Shown here: positions 11,484 to 19,431 of the stretch, one piece after another | Numbering within the stretch: position 1 is the stretch's first letter | Layout: every line of letters begins with the position of its first letter | Source of the DNA: Nannocystaceae bacterium | Lineage (GTDB): Bacteria; Myxococcota_A; Polyangia; Nannocystales; Nannocystaceae | DNA length: 64,000 nucleotides | Assembly: GCA_019694555.1 (NCBI GenBank) | Contig: JAIBBS010000007.1 | Span: 1-64,000, forward strand | Direction: 5' to 3' | Notes under the pieces: generated by a model | The model's input: the letters and a program-made list of their open reading frames with translations, nothing else | What the model was told of the DNA's origin: nothing | The model's database searches: none | Position numbers and translations under genes: made by a program

Positions 11484-11993
11484 TCAGCGCTCCTCGACCG
11501 TGACGTCGAACGCGAGCGCCGGGACGCGCTCGACGTAGCCGTTGTCCGCGACCGACAGCGTCGCCTGGTAGGCGCGGCCAGGCCCGAGCGTGAGCCCGCT
11601 GGGCGCGGCGTTGAAGAAGCGCAGCGTGAGCTGGTCGCGCCCGCCCGACAGCGACCACGAGAACTCGCCGGGGCCCGCGGGATCGCCGTCCACGAGCGAG
11701 CCGGTCGCGAGATCCGCCGACGCGCCCGAGGCCACGCTCGCGACCACCAAGGTGGTGGTGCGGCGCAGCGCCTGCTCGAGCGCGCGGTCGTCGGCCGCCG
11801 GCACCGGCCGCAGCATCGGCACCGCGACGCTGCCGATCTCGCCGCGCAGCTCGACCGTGACGCCGTCGCGCAGCGCGGCTTCGTCGATCTCGCCCAGGGC
11901 CTCGGCGATGTAGCCCTCGTCGTCGGCGCAACCGCCCGCGAACGCGACGACGGCGGCGAACAGGAGCACGCGGGGCACGGCACGAAGCAGCAT
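11484..11993 (-). CDS. Lipoprotein, paralogue of the divergent 12166 gene
   Basis: A 169-residue lipoprotein: signal ending in FAGGC, an acidic start, then a beta-rich domain. Its C-terminal half (DQLTLRFFNAAPSGLTLGPG followed by RAYQATLSV) aligns with the divergently encoded protein at 12166-12690 (DRLTATFWFYNETREGLTLK followed by PGKAYDAVYSL), so the two are paralogues. I do not recognise the domain. A TATAGT hexamer on the minus strand lies 11 bases before the ATG. It is in an apparent operon with the barrel protein. Confidence 0.75.
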   Translation of the reverse strand: MLLRAVPRVLLFAAVVAFAGGCADDEGYIAEALGEIDEAALRDGVTVELRGEIGSVAVPMLRPVPAADDRALEQALRRTTTLVVASVASGASADLATGSLVDGDPAGPGEFSWSLSGGRDQLTLRFFNAAPSGLTLGPGRAYQATLSVADNGYVERVPALAFDVTVEER

Positions 11994-12004
11994 CGGTCCT
12001 CGAC

Positions 12005-12010
12005 ACTATA
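12005..12010 (-). promoter_or_regulatory. -10-like TATAGT before the 11993 lipoprotein
   Basis: TATAGT, read leftward, ends 11 bases before the ATG at 11993. It lies inside the palindrome ACTATAGT in the 172-base region between two divergent paralogous lipoprotein genes. Confidence 0.4.
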
Positions 12011-12151
12011 GTGCGGCCGCCGCGACGGCGGCAACGCAGCGGTCGGCCCGAAGCGAGCCGGCGTCCGCCACCGACCCGCGACGCGCCATCGATCGGCCCG
12101 ATCCCGTGCTTGAGCCGCGGGCTTCCCCGCCGAAGAAAGGGAGCGAACGGC

Positions 12152-12158
12152 AGGAGGT
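12152..12158 (+). promoter_or_regulatory. Strong Shine-Dalgarno AGGAGGT
   Basis: AGGAGGT lies seven bases before the ATG at 12166. It is the clearest ribosome-binding site in the window, in contrast to the many genes here that have none, and it fixes the start of the lipoprotein gene. Confidence 0.75.
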
Positions 12159-12165
12159 CACGCCG

Positions 12166-12690
12166 ATGAAGAAGTTCACACTCGCTATCGCCACGCTCGT
12201 TACCGTGGCGTGCTCTGAAGACACCACGGATTCCGGCGTCGCGAAGGTCGACGTGAAGGATCCCGCCGCCATGCTCGACCCCGACGGTGATGGCGAAGCC
12301 AGCGCCAAGGTCGACGGCGACGTCGCCAGCATGGATCTCGCGTTCGAGGATCCGCTGCCCGAGCTGCCGTTCCGCGTCGACGGCACCGAGGACGCCGCGG
12401 TGCTCGACGTGGTCGCCGCGCTCGAGATCGTGGTCAGCAGCCCCGACTCGGGCACCAGCGTCAGCCTCACCAGCGACGGCACCATGGTGCCGCTGCCGCC
12501 GACCGGCCCCGGTGAGTGGGGCGTCGAGCTCTCGGACGACCGGCTCACCGCGACGTTTTGGTTCTACAACGAGACCCGCGAGGGCCTGACGCTCAAGCCG
12601 GGCAAGGCCTACGACGCGGTCTACTCGCTGGGCGAGAACTGCTGCGTCGCCGAGGTGCCCGCGACCTCGACGAAGTTCAAGCTGCAGTGA
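12166..12690 (+). CDS. Lipoprotein, divergent paralogue of 11484-11993
   Basis: A 174-residue lipoprotein starting MKKFTLAIATLVTVACSED, with VAC as lipobox. The first half is acidic and Asp/Gly-rich. The second half is the beta domain shared with the divergent neighbour, with the GLTLKPGKAYDAVYS core. A CC pair near the end (GENCCVAEV) is unique to this copy. The strong AGGAGGT site defines the start. Its start codon is more AT-rich and Lys-rich than most in the window, so expression may be high. Its last 14 bases overlap the convergent beta-helix gene. Confidence 0.8.
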   Translation: MKKFTLAIATLVTVACSEDTTDSGVAKVDVKDPAAMLDPDGDGEASAKVDGDVASMDLAFEDPLPELPFRVDGTEDAAVLDVVAALEIVVSSPDSGTSVSLTSDGTMVPLPPTGPGEWGVELSDDRLTATFWFYNETREGLTLKPGKAYDAVYSLGENCCVAEVPATSTKFKLQ

Positions 12691-13774
12691 CCGCCGCGGC
12701 CACGGCCTGCAGCCACTGCTGCAGCGCCGTGACGGCCGCGTCGTCGAGCCCGGCGAGCCACTCGAGATGGGTGGCACGACCGGGCTCGATCGTCATCGGC
12801 GTCGGGATCGCGGGCTCGAGCTGCAGCGACGGCAGTGCGCCGCCGCGCTCGCGCGCGAACGCGGCCGCCCGCTCGCAGCGCTCGCCGATCGCCGCGCTCA
12901 GCGTCTCGATCGCGGCGTGCAACACCAGCTGCGCCTGCGCATCGCTGGCGCGGGCCAGCCGCACCTGGCGATACCAGCAGCGCAGCGCCACCAGCTGCGC
13001 GACGTACTCGAGGTTGCGCCGCAGCCGGGGCTCGAGCGCGTCGAGGAAGAAGCGCTTGCGCGGCAGCGCCAGCGGCGGCGTGGGCTGCGACGCGAGCACA
13101 CCGGCGGCGACGTCCTTGCGCAGCACCTGACCCGCGGCCGCGATCGCGCCGTACTCGACGCGGCGCGGACCGATCATGCCGCCGGCGCCGCCCAGGAAGA
13201 TGCGCGGCTGCCGTTGCAGCACGCCGGCGACCACGTCGCCCACGAGCGACGGCGTGGCCTTGTCGCCGGCCTGGCCCCACGGCGTGAAGTTGAAGTGGAT
13301 GAAGCCGCTGCCGACCTCGGAGTGATCCTTGCGCGAGGTGCCGCCGGCCATGAGCACGTCGCAGAAGTTGATCAGCGATCCCAGCGTGACCCACGCGAGC
13401 AGGATCGTCTGCTTGAGACCGACCGCGTGCGCGGTCGAGGCGCCCTCCTCGAGCAGCGTGCCGGGTCGCACGTGGGCGTTGGCGCCCAGCCGCGCGCCTT
13501 CGAGCAGCACCGCGCCGTGCACGAAGCCGCTGTCGATCGCGCTGCCGGGAGCGAACACCGCGTCGTGCACCGTCGCTGGACCCTCGACCCCGACCTGGGC
13601 GCCGGCGCCGAGGTAGGTGCGTGCGCCCTGCAAGCGCGTGCCGGGGTACAGCCGCGCGCCGGGGCGGATGCGCTCGGCGACGACGTCGGCCGCCACCCAC
13701 GTCTGCCGTGGATCGACGATCTCCACGCCCTGTGCAGCCAGGAGCTCGAGTCTGCGAACGACGCCGTGGGCCAT
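12677..13774 (-). CDS. GlmU-like left-handed beta-helix protein
   Basis: A 365-residue protein related to the C-terminal half of GlmU-type UDP-GlcNAc pyrophosphorylases. Hexapeptide repeats run from about residue 30 (IRPGARLYPGTRL, YLGAGAQVGVEG) through the conserved block GSGFIHFNFTPWGQAGDKAT, then GMIGPRRVEYGAIAAAG. The N-terminal nucleotidyltransferase domain with its GxGxRM loop is absent, so a sugar-nucleotide uridylyltransferase role is unlikely; acyltransferase or binding activity is possible. A helical tail of about 130 residues follows the helix. The ATG at 13774 precedes the repeat domain directly; longer in-frame extensions run antisense over the neighbouring FHA-GGDEF gene. Confidence 0.8.
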   Translation of the reverse strand: MAHGVVRRLELLAAQGVEIVDPRQTWVAADVVAERIRPGARLYPGTRLQGARTYLGAGAQVGVEGPATVHDAVFAPGSAIDSGFVHGAVLLEGARLGANAHVRPGTLLEEGASTAHAVGLKQTILLAWVTLGSLINFCDVLMAGGTSRKDHSEVGSGFIHFNFTPWGQAGDKATPSLVGDVVAGVLQRQPRIFLGGAGGMIGPRRVEYGAIAAAGQVLRKDVAAGVLASQPTPPLALPRKRFFLDALEPRLRRNLEYVAQLVALRCWYRQVRLARASDAQAQLVLHAAIETLSAAIGERCERAAAFARERGGALPSLQLEPAIPTPMTIEPGRATHLEWLAGLDDAAVTALQQWLQAVAAAVTAA

Positions 13775-13895
13775 GGGTGGTCTGCCGCCGAGGTTGCCAC
13801 GATCGCGCGGCAGCGGCCATGCCCCACGCGCGCGCCCACGCTGCGGTTCCCTTTTCGTCCCGGCTCTGGCACAACTGCGATCGCGCGTTGGATCG

Positions 13896-14819
13896 GTGAA
13901 CGAAGAACAAACCGTCATCCGGCGGCGTTCGCCGCCGCCGAGCACCGGCGAACGCAATGCGTTCCTGATCGTCTTGTCGGGCCGCAGCGTCGGCAAGATG
14001 TTCAAGCTGCCGACCGGCGACGTCACGCTCGGCCGCTCGCTCGACGCCGACATCCGGCTCGAGGACGAGGGCGTGTCGCGGCTGCACCTGCGACTGCATC
14101 GCGCCGCCGACGGCAGCGTGTCGCTGCTCGATCTCGACTCGACCAACGGCAGCTACGTCAACAGCGAGCGCGTGCACCGGCAGGAGCTCGCCGACGGCGA
14201 CCGCATCCAGCTGGGCTCGGTCACGATCCTCAAGTTCAGCTTCCAGGACTCGCTCGAGGAGCAGTTCCAGCAGCAGCTGTACGAGTCGGCCACGCGCGAC
14301 CCGCTGACCCAGGCCTACAACAAGCGCTACTTCGACGAGCAGCTGGCCAAGGACTTCAGCCACGCGCAGCGGCACGAGCTCGAGCTGGCGCTGCTGATTC
14401 TCGACGTCGATCACTTCAAGCGCGTCAACGACGAGCACGGCCACCCCGCGGGGGACCACGTGCTGCAGCGGCTCGCCGCCTGCATCATGGGCTCGCTGCG
14501 CACCGAGGACGCGTTTTGTCGCATCGGCGGCGAGGAGTTCGCCGTCATCGCGCGCGACGCCACCATCGTGCATGCGACCCAGCTGGCCGAGCGCATCCGC
14601 CGGTTGGTCGAGAGCACCAAGTTCGTCTACGACGGCGCGACCCTGCCGGTGACGATCTCGATCGGCGTCGCGGCCTTCTCCGCCGACCGCCACGCCGACG
14701 CGCCGGCGCTGGTCGAGGAGGCCGACCGACTGCTGTACGCGGCCAAGCGCGCCGGTCGCAACCGCGTGGCCATCCCCACCGGCGTGCTCGAACCCGTCGG
14801 CGGTGGAGAGCCGACGTGA
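13896..14819 (+). CDS. FHA-GGDEF diguanylate cyclase
   Basis: A 307-residue signalling protein. The FHA domain spans about residues 20-115 with the phosphothreonine-binding residues GRS (46-48), SRLH (61-64) and N84. A GGDEF domain follows, with GGEEF at 211-215 and an RxxD inhibitory site (R202-D205) five residues before it, so the cyclase should be active and feedback-inhibited by c-di-GMP. The N-terminal EEQTVIRR resembles Thr sites phosphorylated by Ser/Thr kinases in FHA proteins. The only suitable start is GTG 13896. It joins kinase signalling to c-di-GMP (inference); partner kinases occur at 34 and 40 kb. Confidence 0.92.
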   Translation: MNEEQTVIRRRSPPPSTGERNAFLIVLSGRSVGKMFKLPTGDVTLGRSLDADIRLEDEGVSRLHLRLHRAADGSVSLLDLDSTNGSYVNSERVHRQELADGDRIQLGSVTILKFSFQDSLEEQFQQQLYESATRDPLTQAYNKRYFDEQLAKDFSHAQRHELELALLILDVDHFKRVNDEHGHPAGDHVLQRLAACIMGSLRTEDAFCRIGGEEFAVIARDATIVHATQLAERIRRLVESTKFVYDGATLPVTISIGVAAFSADRHADAPALVEEADRLLYAAKRAGRNRVAIPTGVLEPVGGGEPT

Positions 14820-15376
14820 CCCAGGGCTTCACCAACGAGGAGCTGCGCGACGCCGCCGCCGAGGCCGGCATCTCGCCCGCGGAGCTGCGCGACGCGTTGG
14901 TGCGCCGCGATCCCGCGGCGCTGGTCCCGGTGGGTCCCGCTCAGCTCGAGACCCGCGTCGCCGCAGCGCCGGCGCGCGCGCTGACGCTGGTGCGCGAGCG
15001 CATCGAGCACGACACCGGCCTGCGTGGCCACCACCAGGGCGAGGATCGCTTCGACATCGTCGACGATCGCGACGGCGTCACCTACGACATCCGCGTGCGC
15101 ACCGACGAGGCCGGCGGCGCGCTGGTGCGGGTCGAGGTCGTCGGCACCAGCGGCGCGCTCGCGCTCGCCGGCGGTGGCCTCGGCGGCGCGGCAGCGTTGA
15201 TGGTGCTGGTCGGGCTCGTCGCGAGCTCGACGATCCTGTGGCTGGGCGGGCTCGGCGTCGCAGGCATCGCGGTGATGTTCACGCTGCTGCAGCTGGGCCG
15301 CATCGGCCGTGCGCGGCGGCGCGCCGAGGGCATCGCCGCGGCCGCGCTCTCGGCCGCCAGCGAAGCGCCGCGTTGA
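14816..15376 (+). CDS. Two-helix membrane protein, hypothetical
   Basis: A 186-residue protein whose GTG start overlaps the stop of the FHA-GGDEF gene (GTGA), so it is translationally coupled to it. Residues 1-35 form a helical module (FTNEELRDAAAEAGISPAEL) that looks like a small helix-turn or SHOCT-like segment. A mixed alpha/beta part follows, then two membrane segments around residues 110-155, and a basic tail. I do not recognise the family. The coupling suggests it works with the cyclase, perhaps as its membrane tether. Confidence 0.75.
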   Translation: MTQGFTNEELRDAAAEAGISPAELRDALVRRDPAALVPVGPAQLETRVAAAPARALTLVRERIEHDTGLRGHHQGEDRFDIVDDRDGVTYDIRVRTDEAGGALVRVEVVGTSGALALAGGGLGGAAALMVLVGLVASSTILWLGGLGVAGIAVMFTLLQLGRIGRARRRAEGIAAAALSAASEAPR

Positions 15377-15401
15377 CGCCGGTGCGCCGTGCGGCGGCGG
15401 C

Positions 15402-15431
15402 TTGGATCCCGCCCGCGGCGGGCGATACAAT
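15402..15431 (+). promoter_or_regulatory. Sigma70-like promoter TTGGAT-N18-TACAAT
   Basis: TTGGAT (15402-15407) and TACAAT (15426-15431) are 18 bases apart. The -10 hexamer ends six bases before the ATG at 15438, so the transcript would be nearly leaderless. It is one of the few sites in the window where a -35 box is also visible. Confidence 0.5.
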
Positions 15432-15437
15432 CGCGTC

Positions 15438-16040
15438 ATGGTCTGCCCGTGGCGTGCCCTCGCGGCGCTCGTGATCACGTCGGCCGCGTGCGCGACCGCC
15501 AGCGATCCCGGCCGCGACAGCGCCGGCGAGATCGGTCAGGGCTCGGCCAGCAGCGACGACGGCACCACTGCCGCCGCCACCCACGGCACCGGCACCGGCA
15601 GCGAGGGCATGCAGAACTGCGTGCCCGGGCAGCAGATCGCGTGCGCGTGCCCGGGCGGCAGCGATGGCGCCCAGGCGTGCCTGCCCGACGGCGGCGGCTA
15701 CGGTCCGTGCGAGTGCCCCGACGACGGCAGCACCGGCGCCGCCGACAGCAGCGGTGGCACCACCGCTGCTGTCACGACCACCGGCGACGGCAGCTCGAGC
15801 ACCGGCGGCGACGCGTGCGAGACCTGTGTGTTGACCTCGACCATGATGGCGTGCGCGACGGAGTACCAGGAGTGCCTCGCGGACCCCGAGTGCGCCATGG
15901 CGCTGCAGTGCCTGGGCGACTGCGGCTACACGCTGACGTGCGCGATGAGCTGCGGCGAGGGCATCGGCATGATCTCGGGCCAGGTCTACGGCGCGCTGGT
16001 CAACTGCGCCGCGCTGCAGTGCCCGCGCTGCGCGAACTGA
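15438..16040 (+). CDS. Cys-rich lipoprotein
   Basis: A 200-residue lipoprotein: a signal ending in TSAAC, a Ser/Thr/Gly linker, a small Cys cluster (NCVPGQQIACACPGG, CLPDGGGYGPCECP), a second Thr/Ser linker, and a C-terminal domain with ten Cys in pairs (CETC, CATEYQEC, CLGDCG). The Cys spacing suggests stacked disulfides. The first cluster resembles a motif common in myxobacterial surface proteins. I cannot assign a function. Its last 41 bases overlap the convergent amidohydrolase gene. Confidence 0.8.
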   Translation: MVCPWRALAALVITSAACATASDPGRDSAGEIGQGSASSDDGTTAAATHGTGTGSEGMQNCVPGQQIACACPGGSDGAQACLPDGGGYGPCECPDDGSTGAADSSGGTTAAVTTTGDGSSSTGGDACETCVLTSTMMACATEYQECLADPECAMALQCLGDCGYTLTCAMSCGEGIGMISGQVYGALVNCAALQCPRCAN

Positions 16041-16740
16041 GCAGCGCCGCGAGCCCCTGCAGCACCGCGGTCGTCGCGGCGCGCCAGCGCGTCGCATCGC
16101 GCAGCAGGCCGGCGTTGAGCTCGAGCTCGATCCCGGCGTAGCGCGCGGGTGCGAAGCACGTGCGCAGCCACCGGGTCAGCCCGTCCGAGGTGCCGCGGTA
16201 GGGATAGTTCGCGCGCACGCGCAGCTGCGGCTGCAGCCCGCGGATCGACGCCCGCCATGCGCCGGCGAGCGTGCGCTCGAGCGCGCGGCCGGGGTCGTAC
16301 AGCAGGCCCACGTCGGCCTGGCGCACGACGCCGTCGAGCACCGGTGTGAAGGAGTGCACCGCGACGTGCAACACCCGTGGCGAGCGGCGCAGCGCCGCGG
16401 CGACCGCGTCGTGCACGCGCGCGCGGTGGGGCGCGTGCCAGCGCGCGAGCACACGCGCACGCGCGGCCGCATCGAGCATCGCGAGCCGCTCGGAGATCAC
16501 ACGGGGGTGACCGGCATGCCGATTGGTGTCGACGACCAGGCGCGTGATCGTCGTCGCGATCACCGGCAGCGCCAGCGCCGCGCCCAGCCGACGCGCGAAC
16601 ACCAGCGCGCCGGCATCGAAGCCGCGGTGGCTGGCCAGCAGCGCACGGGCGCCGGCGAACGCGGGCCGCAGCGATGCCGGCACGCGGTTGCCGGCGTGCT
16701 CGCAGCTGATCACCAGCGCCAGCGCGTCACGCCGGGACAA
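16000..16740 (-). CDS. N-formylglutamate amidohydrolase family protein
   Basis: About 246 residues of the HutG/FGase fold, related to zinc-dependent amidohydrolases. The conserved points are SCEHAGNRVP, SHRGFDAGA, VDTNRHAG, VAVHSFTPVLDG and YAGIELELNAGLL. It is the last gene of the ligase operon and overlaps the GCS2-like gene by 14 bases. No ATG fits; a TTG at 16740 is proposed, and a GTG at 16713 is also possible. There are no histidine-degradation genes here, so its substrate is more likely a peptide-like product of the neighbouring ligases than formylglutamate (inference). Confidence 0.82.
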   Translation of the reverse strand: MSRRDALALVISCEHAGNRVPASLRPAFAGARALLASHRGFDAGALVFARRLGAALALPVIATTITRLVVDTNRHAGHPRVISERLAMLDAAARARVLARWHAPHRARVHDAVAAALRRSPRVLHVAVHSFTPVLDGVVRQADVGLLYDPGRALERTLAGAWRASIRGLQPQLRVRANYPYRGTSDGLTRWLRTCFAPARYAGIELELNAGLLRDATRWRAATTAVLQGLAALLSSRSAGTAARRS

Positions 16741-17956
16741 ACGCCGCTCCGCGCTCCAGGCACGACGCCAGCTGGCGGTACACCTCGGTGATCGCCGCCG
16801 GCGAGGGCGCCTCGCCCAGCGCGTCGGCGATGCGGCGCGCGAGGCAGCCGTGGCGCAGGATCGGTTGCAGCGCCGCCGCCAGCCGGGGGTCCGCGTCGGC
16901 CGCGGCATGACGACGCGCGGCCAGCTCGCGCCACAGCTCGCGCGCGCTCAGCCGCGGCGCGGCCACGCCCAGCGCCCGCAGCAGCGGCGCGTGTTCGATC
17001 ACGGTGGCATCCGCGGTGCGCACGGCCTCGACCAGCAACCGCGCGAGCGGCTCGGTCGCGAGCGCACGCAGCTCGGCCTGCGACACGTGCTGCTCGTGGC
17101 ACAGCATCGCGACCACCCACGCGACCAGGTCGGTCACCGCCAGATCGGCGCCGGGGTGCTCCTGCAGATCGAGCACGCGGATCTCGATCGCGTCGCGGTC
17201 GAAGCGCGCGATGGCGCCGCGCGAGTTGAGCCACTCGTCCTGCAGCTCGCCGTCGGGATCGAACGGCGCGATGTCGCGGTACATCGGCTGCAGGATCTCG
17301 CGCTCGTAGTCCGCGCGCGTCCACACCGGCTCGGGCACGACCTGGCCGATGATCGACGGGATGCGGCGCTGGTTGCCGAGGTACACCTGCAGCCGATGGT
17401 CGAGCTCGGGCTGGCGCCGGCCGTCGCACACCGGCGAGCTCGCCGCGAGCGCAGGCAGCAACGGCAGCGTCGCGCGGATGGCCGCGTGCAGCCGTCCGAA
17501 CTCGTCGTCGCCACGAAACGGCAGGTTGAGGTGGGTGCTCTGCAGGTTGACCCAACCGTGGCCCGAGGTGCCGAACACGCGATCGTAGGTGTTGTAGATG
17601 GGCTTGCCGTCGTGGGGCCACAGCCGCGCGGTCGCGGGATCCATGCTCGGGTGCATCGCGGTCGGCAGCAGCATCGCGCCGTGGCTCGCCAGGCGATGGT
17701 TGACCGCGGCGATGCCGGCCACGAACGCATCGTGGGCCGCGGCGATGCGTGGCACCGGGCCGTTGGTCTTGAGCTCGACCACGTGCAGCGCCAGCTCGTT
17801 GGACCAACACAGCGGCCCCTGCTCGACCTCGTTGACCTGCTCGCCCGCGACCTCGCGCAGCAGCGCGTCGCAGCACGACACGATCGCGAGATCGTCGCGC
17901 GCGACGATCATGTACTCCATCTCGATGCCGAAGCCCTCGAACAGCGCCAGCGTCAC
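16727..17956 (-). CDS. GCS2-family glutamate-cysteine ligase-like amidoligase
   Basis: A 409-residue protein of the GCS2 (YbdK-type) carboxylate-amine ligase family with the glutamine-synthetase-like fold. The metal- and ATP-binding strand GFGIEMEYM is near the start, NELALHVVELKTNGPVP follows, and SRGAIARFDRDAIEIRVLD is the conserved C-terminal strand. It should join an amino group to a carboxylate using ATP. The GTG start overlaps the stop of the ATP-grasp gene (GTGA). Two different ligase folds in one operon imply two amide bonds made in sequence. True glutathione synthesis is unlikely, since the partner is not GshB. Confidence 0.88.
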   Translation of the reverse strand: MTLALFEGFGIEMEYMIVARDDLAIVSCCDALLREVAGEQVNEVEQGPLCWSNELALHVVELKTNGPVPRIAAAHDAFVAGIAAVNHRLASHGAMLLPTAMHPSMDPATARLWPHDGKPIYNTYDRVFGTSGHGWVNLQSTHLNLPFRGDDEFGRLHAAIRATLPLLPALAASSPVCDGRRQPELDHRLQVYLGNQRRIPSIIGQVVPEPVWTRADYEREILQPMYRDIAPFDPDGELQDEWLNSRGAIARFDRDAIEIRVLDLQEHPGADLAVTDLVAWVVAMLCHEQHVSQAELRALATEPLARLLVEAVRTADATVIEHAPLLRALGVAAPRLSARELWRELAARRHAAADADPRLAAALQPILRHGCLARRIADALGEAPSPAAITEVYRQLASCLERGAAFVPA

Positions 17957-19428
17957 AGCGACCTCCGGCGGGCCTCGAGGCGGTTGCGGAACACCCGCAT
18001 GATCGCGCGGTACAGCTCGTCCATCAGCAGCTCGTCCTCCACGCCGGCGTCGATCGAGGGGTTGTCGTTGACCTCGATCACGGAGTACTGCGCCTCGCCG
18101 TACTCCTTGAGATCGACGCCGTAGAGCCCGTCGCCGATCAGGTTCGCGGCCTTGACCGCCGTGCGCAGCAGCTTGCGCGGGACCTTGTCGAGCGGCACCG
18201 CCTCCGAGGGCCCTTCCTCGCTGCCGCTGCCGCCGTCGCGGTGGATGACCTGCCAGTGCGCGCCGGCCATGAAGTACTTGCAGGCGTAGATCGGCTGGCG
18301 GTCGAGCACGCCGATGCGCCAGTCGAACGTGGTCGGCGCGAACTCCTGCGCGATGACGAGGTCGGAGCGCCCCAGCAGGCGCTCGAGCTGCGCGCGGAAC
18401 TCCTCGGGGGTCTCGGCCTTGCTGACGCCCTGCGAGAACGAGCTGTCGGGTTGCTTGAGGATGCACGGCAGGCCCAGCCGCCCCAGGGCCTCGGCCGCGT
18501 TGCCGCGGTGCACGACCATGGTCCGCGGCGTGGGCACGTCGTGCTGGTGCAGCAGCTCGGCGAGGAAGACCTTGTTGGTGCAGCGCAGGATCGACTCGGG
18601 ATCGTCGATCACGATCAGGCCTTCGGCCGCGGCCTTGCGCGAGAAGCGGAAGGTGCGGTGGTTCACGCTGGTGGTCGCGCGGATGAACAGCGCATCGAAC
18701 TCGGCCAGGCGGGGATAGTCGTGCTTGCCGATGATCTCGACGTCGAAGCCCAGCGACTCGGCCGCGCCGACGAACTTCTGGATCGCGCGCTCGCACGAGG
18801 GCGGCTGCGGCTCCTCGGGGTCGGTCAGGATCGCGAGGTCGTACGCGGTGGTCGCAGCACGGGCGATCTTCACGTGGTGGCGGCGGCGGAAGTACTCCTT
18901 GGCCACGTCGACGAGGAACTCACGGTGTTCCTCGGGCACGTCGGTCGGCGCGAGCGCTTCGACGCCGTCGAGCGCCCAGCGCTTCTCGCGGGCGTGGAAG
19001 GCGAACTCGGCCCGCAGCAGCGGTGCCGGGAAGCGACGGAACAGCGCCTGCGCCAGCTTGCCGTGGCGCGCGGCGATGTTGCGGCCGAAGTAGGCCGTGA
19101 GCACGAACCGTTCCGACGACAGCGGCCGCAGGCTGTGCTGGATCAGCTCGTCGATCTCGCCGTCGACCACGCTGGCCATGGTGCGCGACTTCAGATCCTG
19201 GATCGTCACCGGCGTGGGGAACGGCCGCTGGCCGCGCGCGGCCGCGACCAGCGAGACGTAGTAGCCCAGCTTCTGGTAGCGGTACGAGCGACAGAGGTTG
19301 AAGACCTTGGCGTCGGTGATCTCGACGTACTCGGGCTTGGTCAGGTACTCGCGCGCGAGCACGACCTTGGCGCCGGCGATCTCGATGGGCCAGTCGCCCA
19401 GATCGCTGACGACGATGAGGATCGGCAT
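17953..19428 (-). CDS. RLAN-RimK ATP-grasp ligase
   Basis: A 491-residue protein with an N-terminal RLAN domain (about residues 1-160, starting MPILIVVSDLGDWP) followed by a RimK-like ATP-grasp domain. Visible ATP-grasp features are RCTNKVFLAELLHQHDVPTP, LPCILKQPDSSFSQGV (ATP-binding Lys and loop) and YSVIEVNDNPSIDAG (magnesium-binding Glu and Asn). Such enzymes form an acylphosphate and add an amino acid, typically glutamate, to an amine. It starts three bases after the C39-like peptidase gene and overlaps the GCS2 gene. The protein is longer than E. coli RimK (about 300) because of the RLAN part. Confidence 0.93.
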   Translation of the reverse strand: MPILIVVSDLGDWPIEIAGAKVVLAREYLTKPEYVEITDAKVFNLCRSYRYQKLGYYVSLVAAARGQRPFPTPVTIQDLKSRTMASVVDGEIDELIQHSLRPLSSERFVLTAYFGRNIAARHGKLAQALFRRFPAPLLRAEFAFHAREKRWALDGVEALAPTDVPEEHREFLVDVAKEYFRRRHHVKIARAATTAYDLAILTDPEEPQPPSCERAIQKFVGAAESLGFDVEIIGKHDYPRLAEFDALFIRATTSVNHRTFRFSRKAAAEGLIVIDDPESILRCTNKVFLAELLHQHDVPTPRTMVVHRGNAAEALGRLGLPCILKQPDSSFSQGVSKAETPEEFRAQLERLLGRSDLVIAQEFAPTTFDWRIGVLDRQPIYACKYFMAGAHWQVIHRDGGSGSEEGPSEAVPLDKVPRKLLRTAVKAANLIGDGLYGVDLKEYGEAQYSVIEVNDNPSIDAGVEDELLMDELYRAIMRVFRNRLEARRRSL

Positions 19429-19431
19429 CGC

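Noticed and set aside
12621-14693. Leftward frames extending the beta-helix gene over the FHA-GGDEF gene
   Set aside because: They only mirror the GGDEF gene, which has intact motifs, and family alignment starts at the ATG at 13774.
16000-16740. N-formylglutamate amidohydrolase as part of histidine degradation
   Set aside because: No hutH, hutU or hutI gene is present and the gene overlaps a ligase operon.
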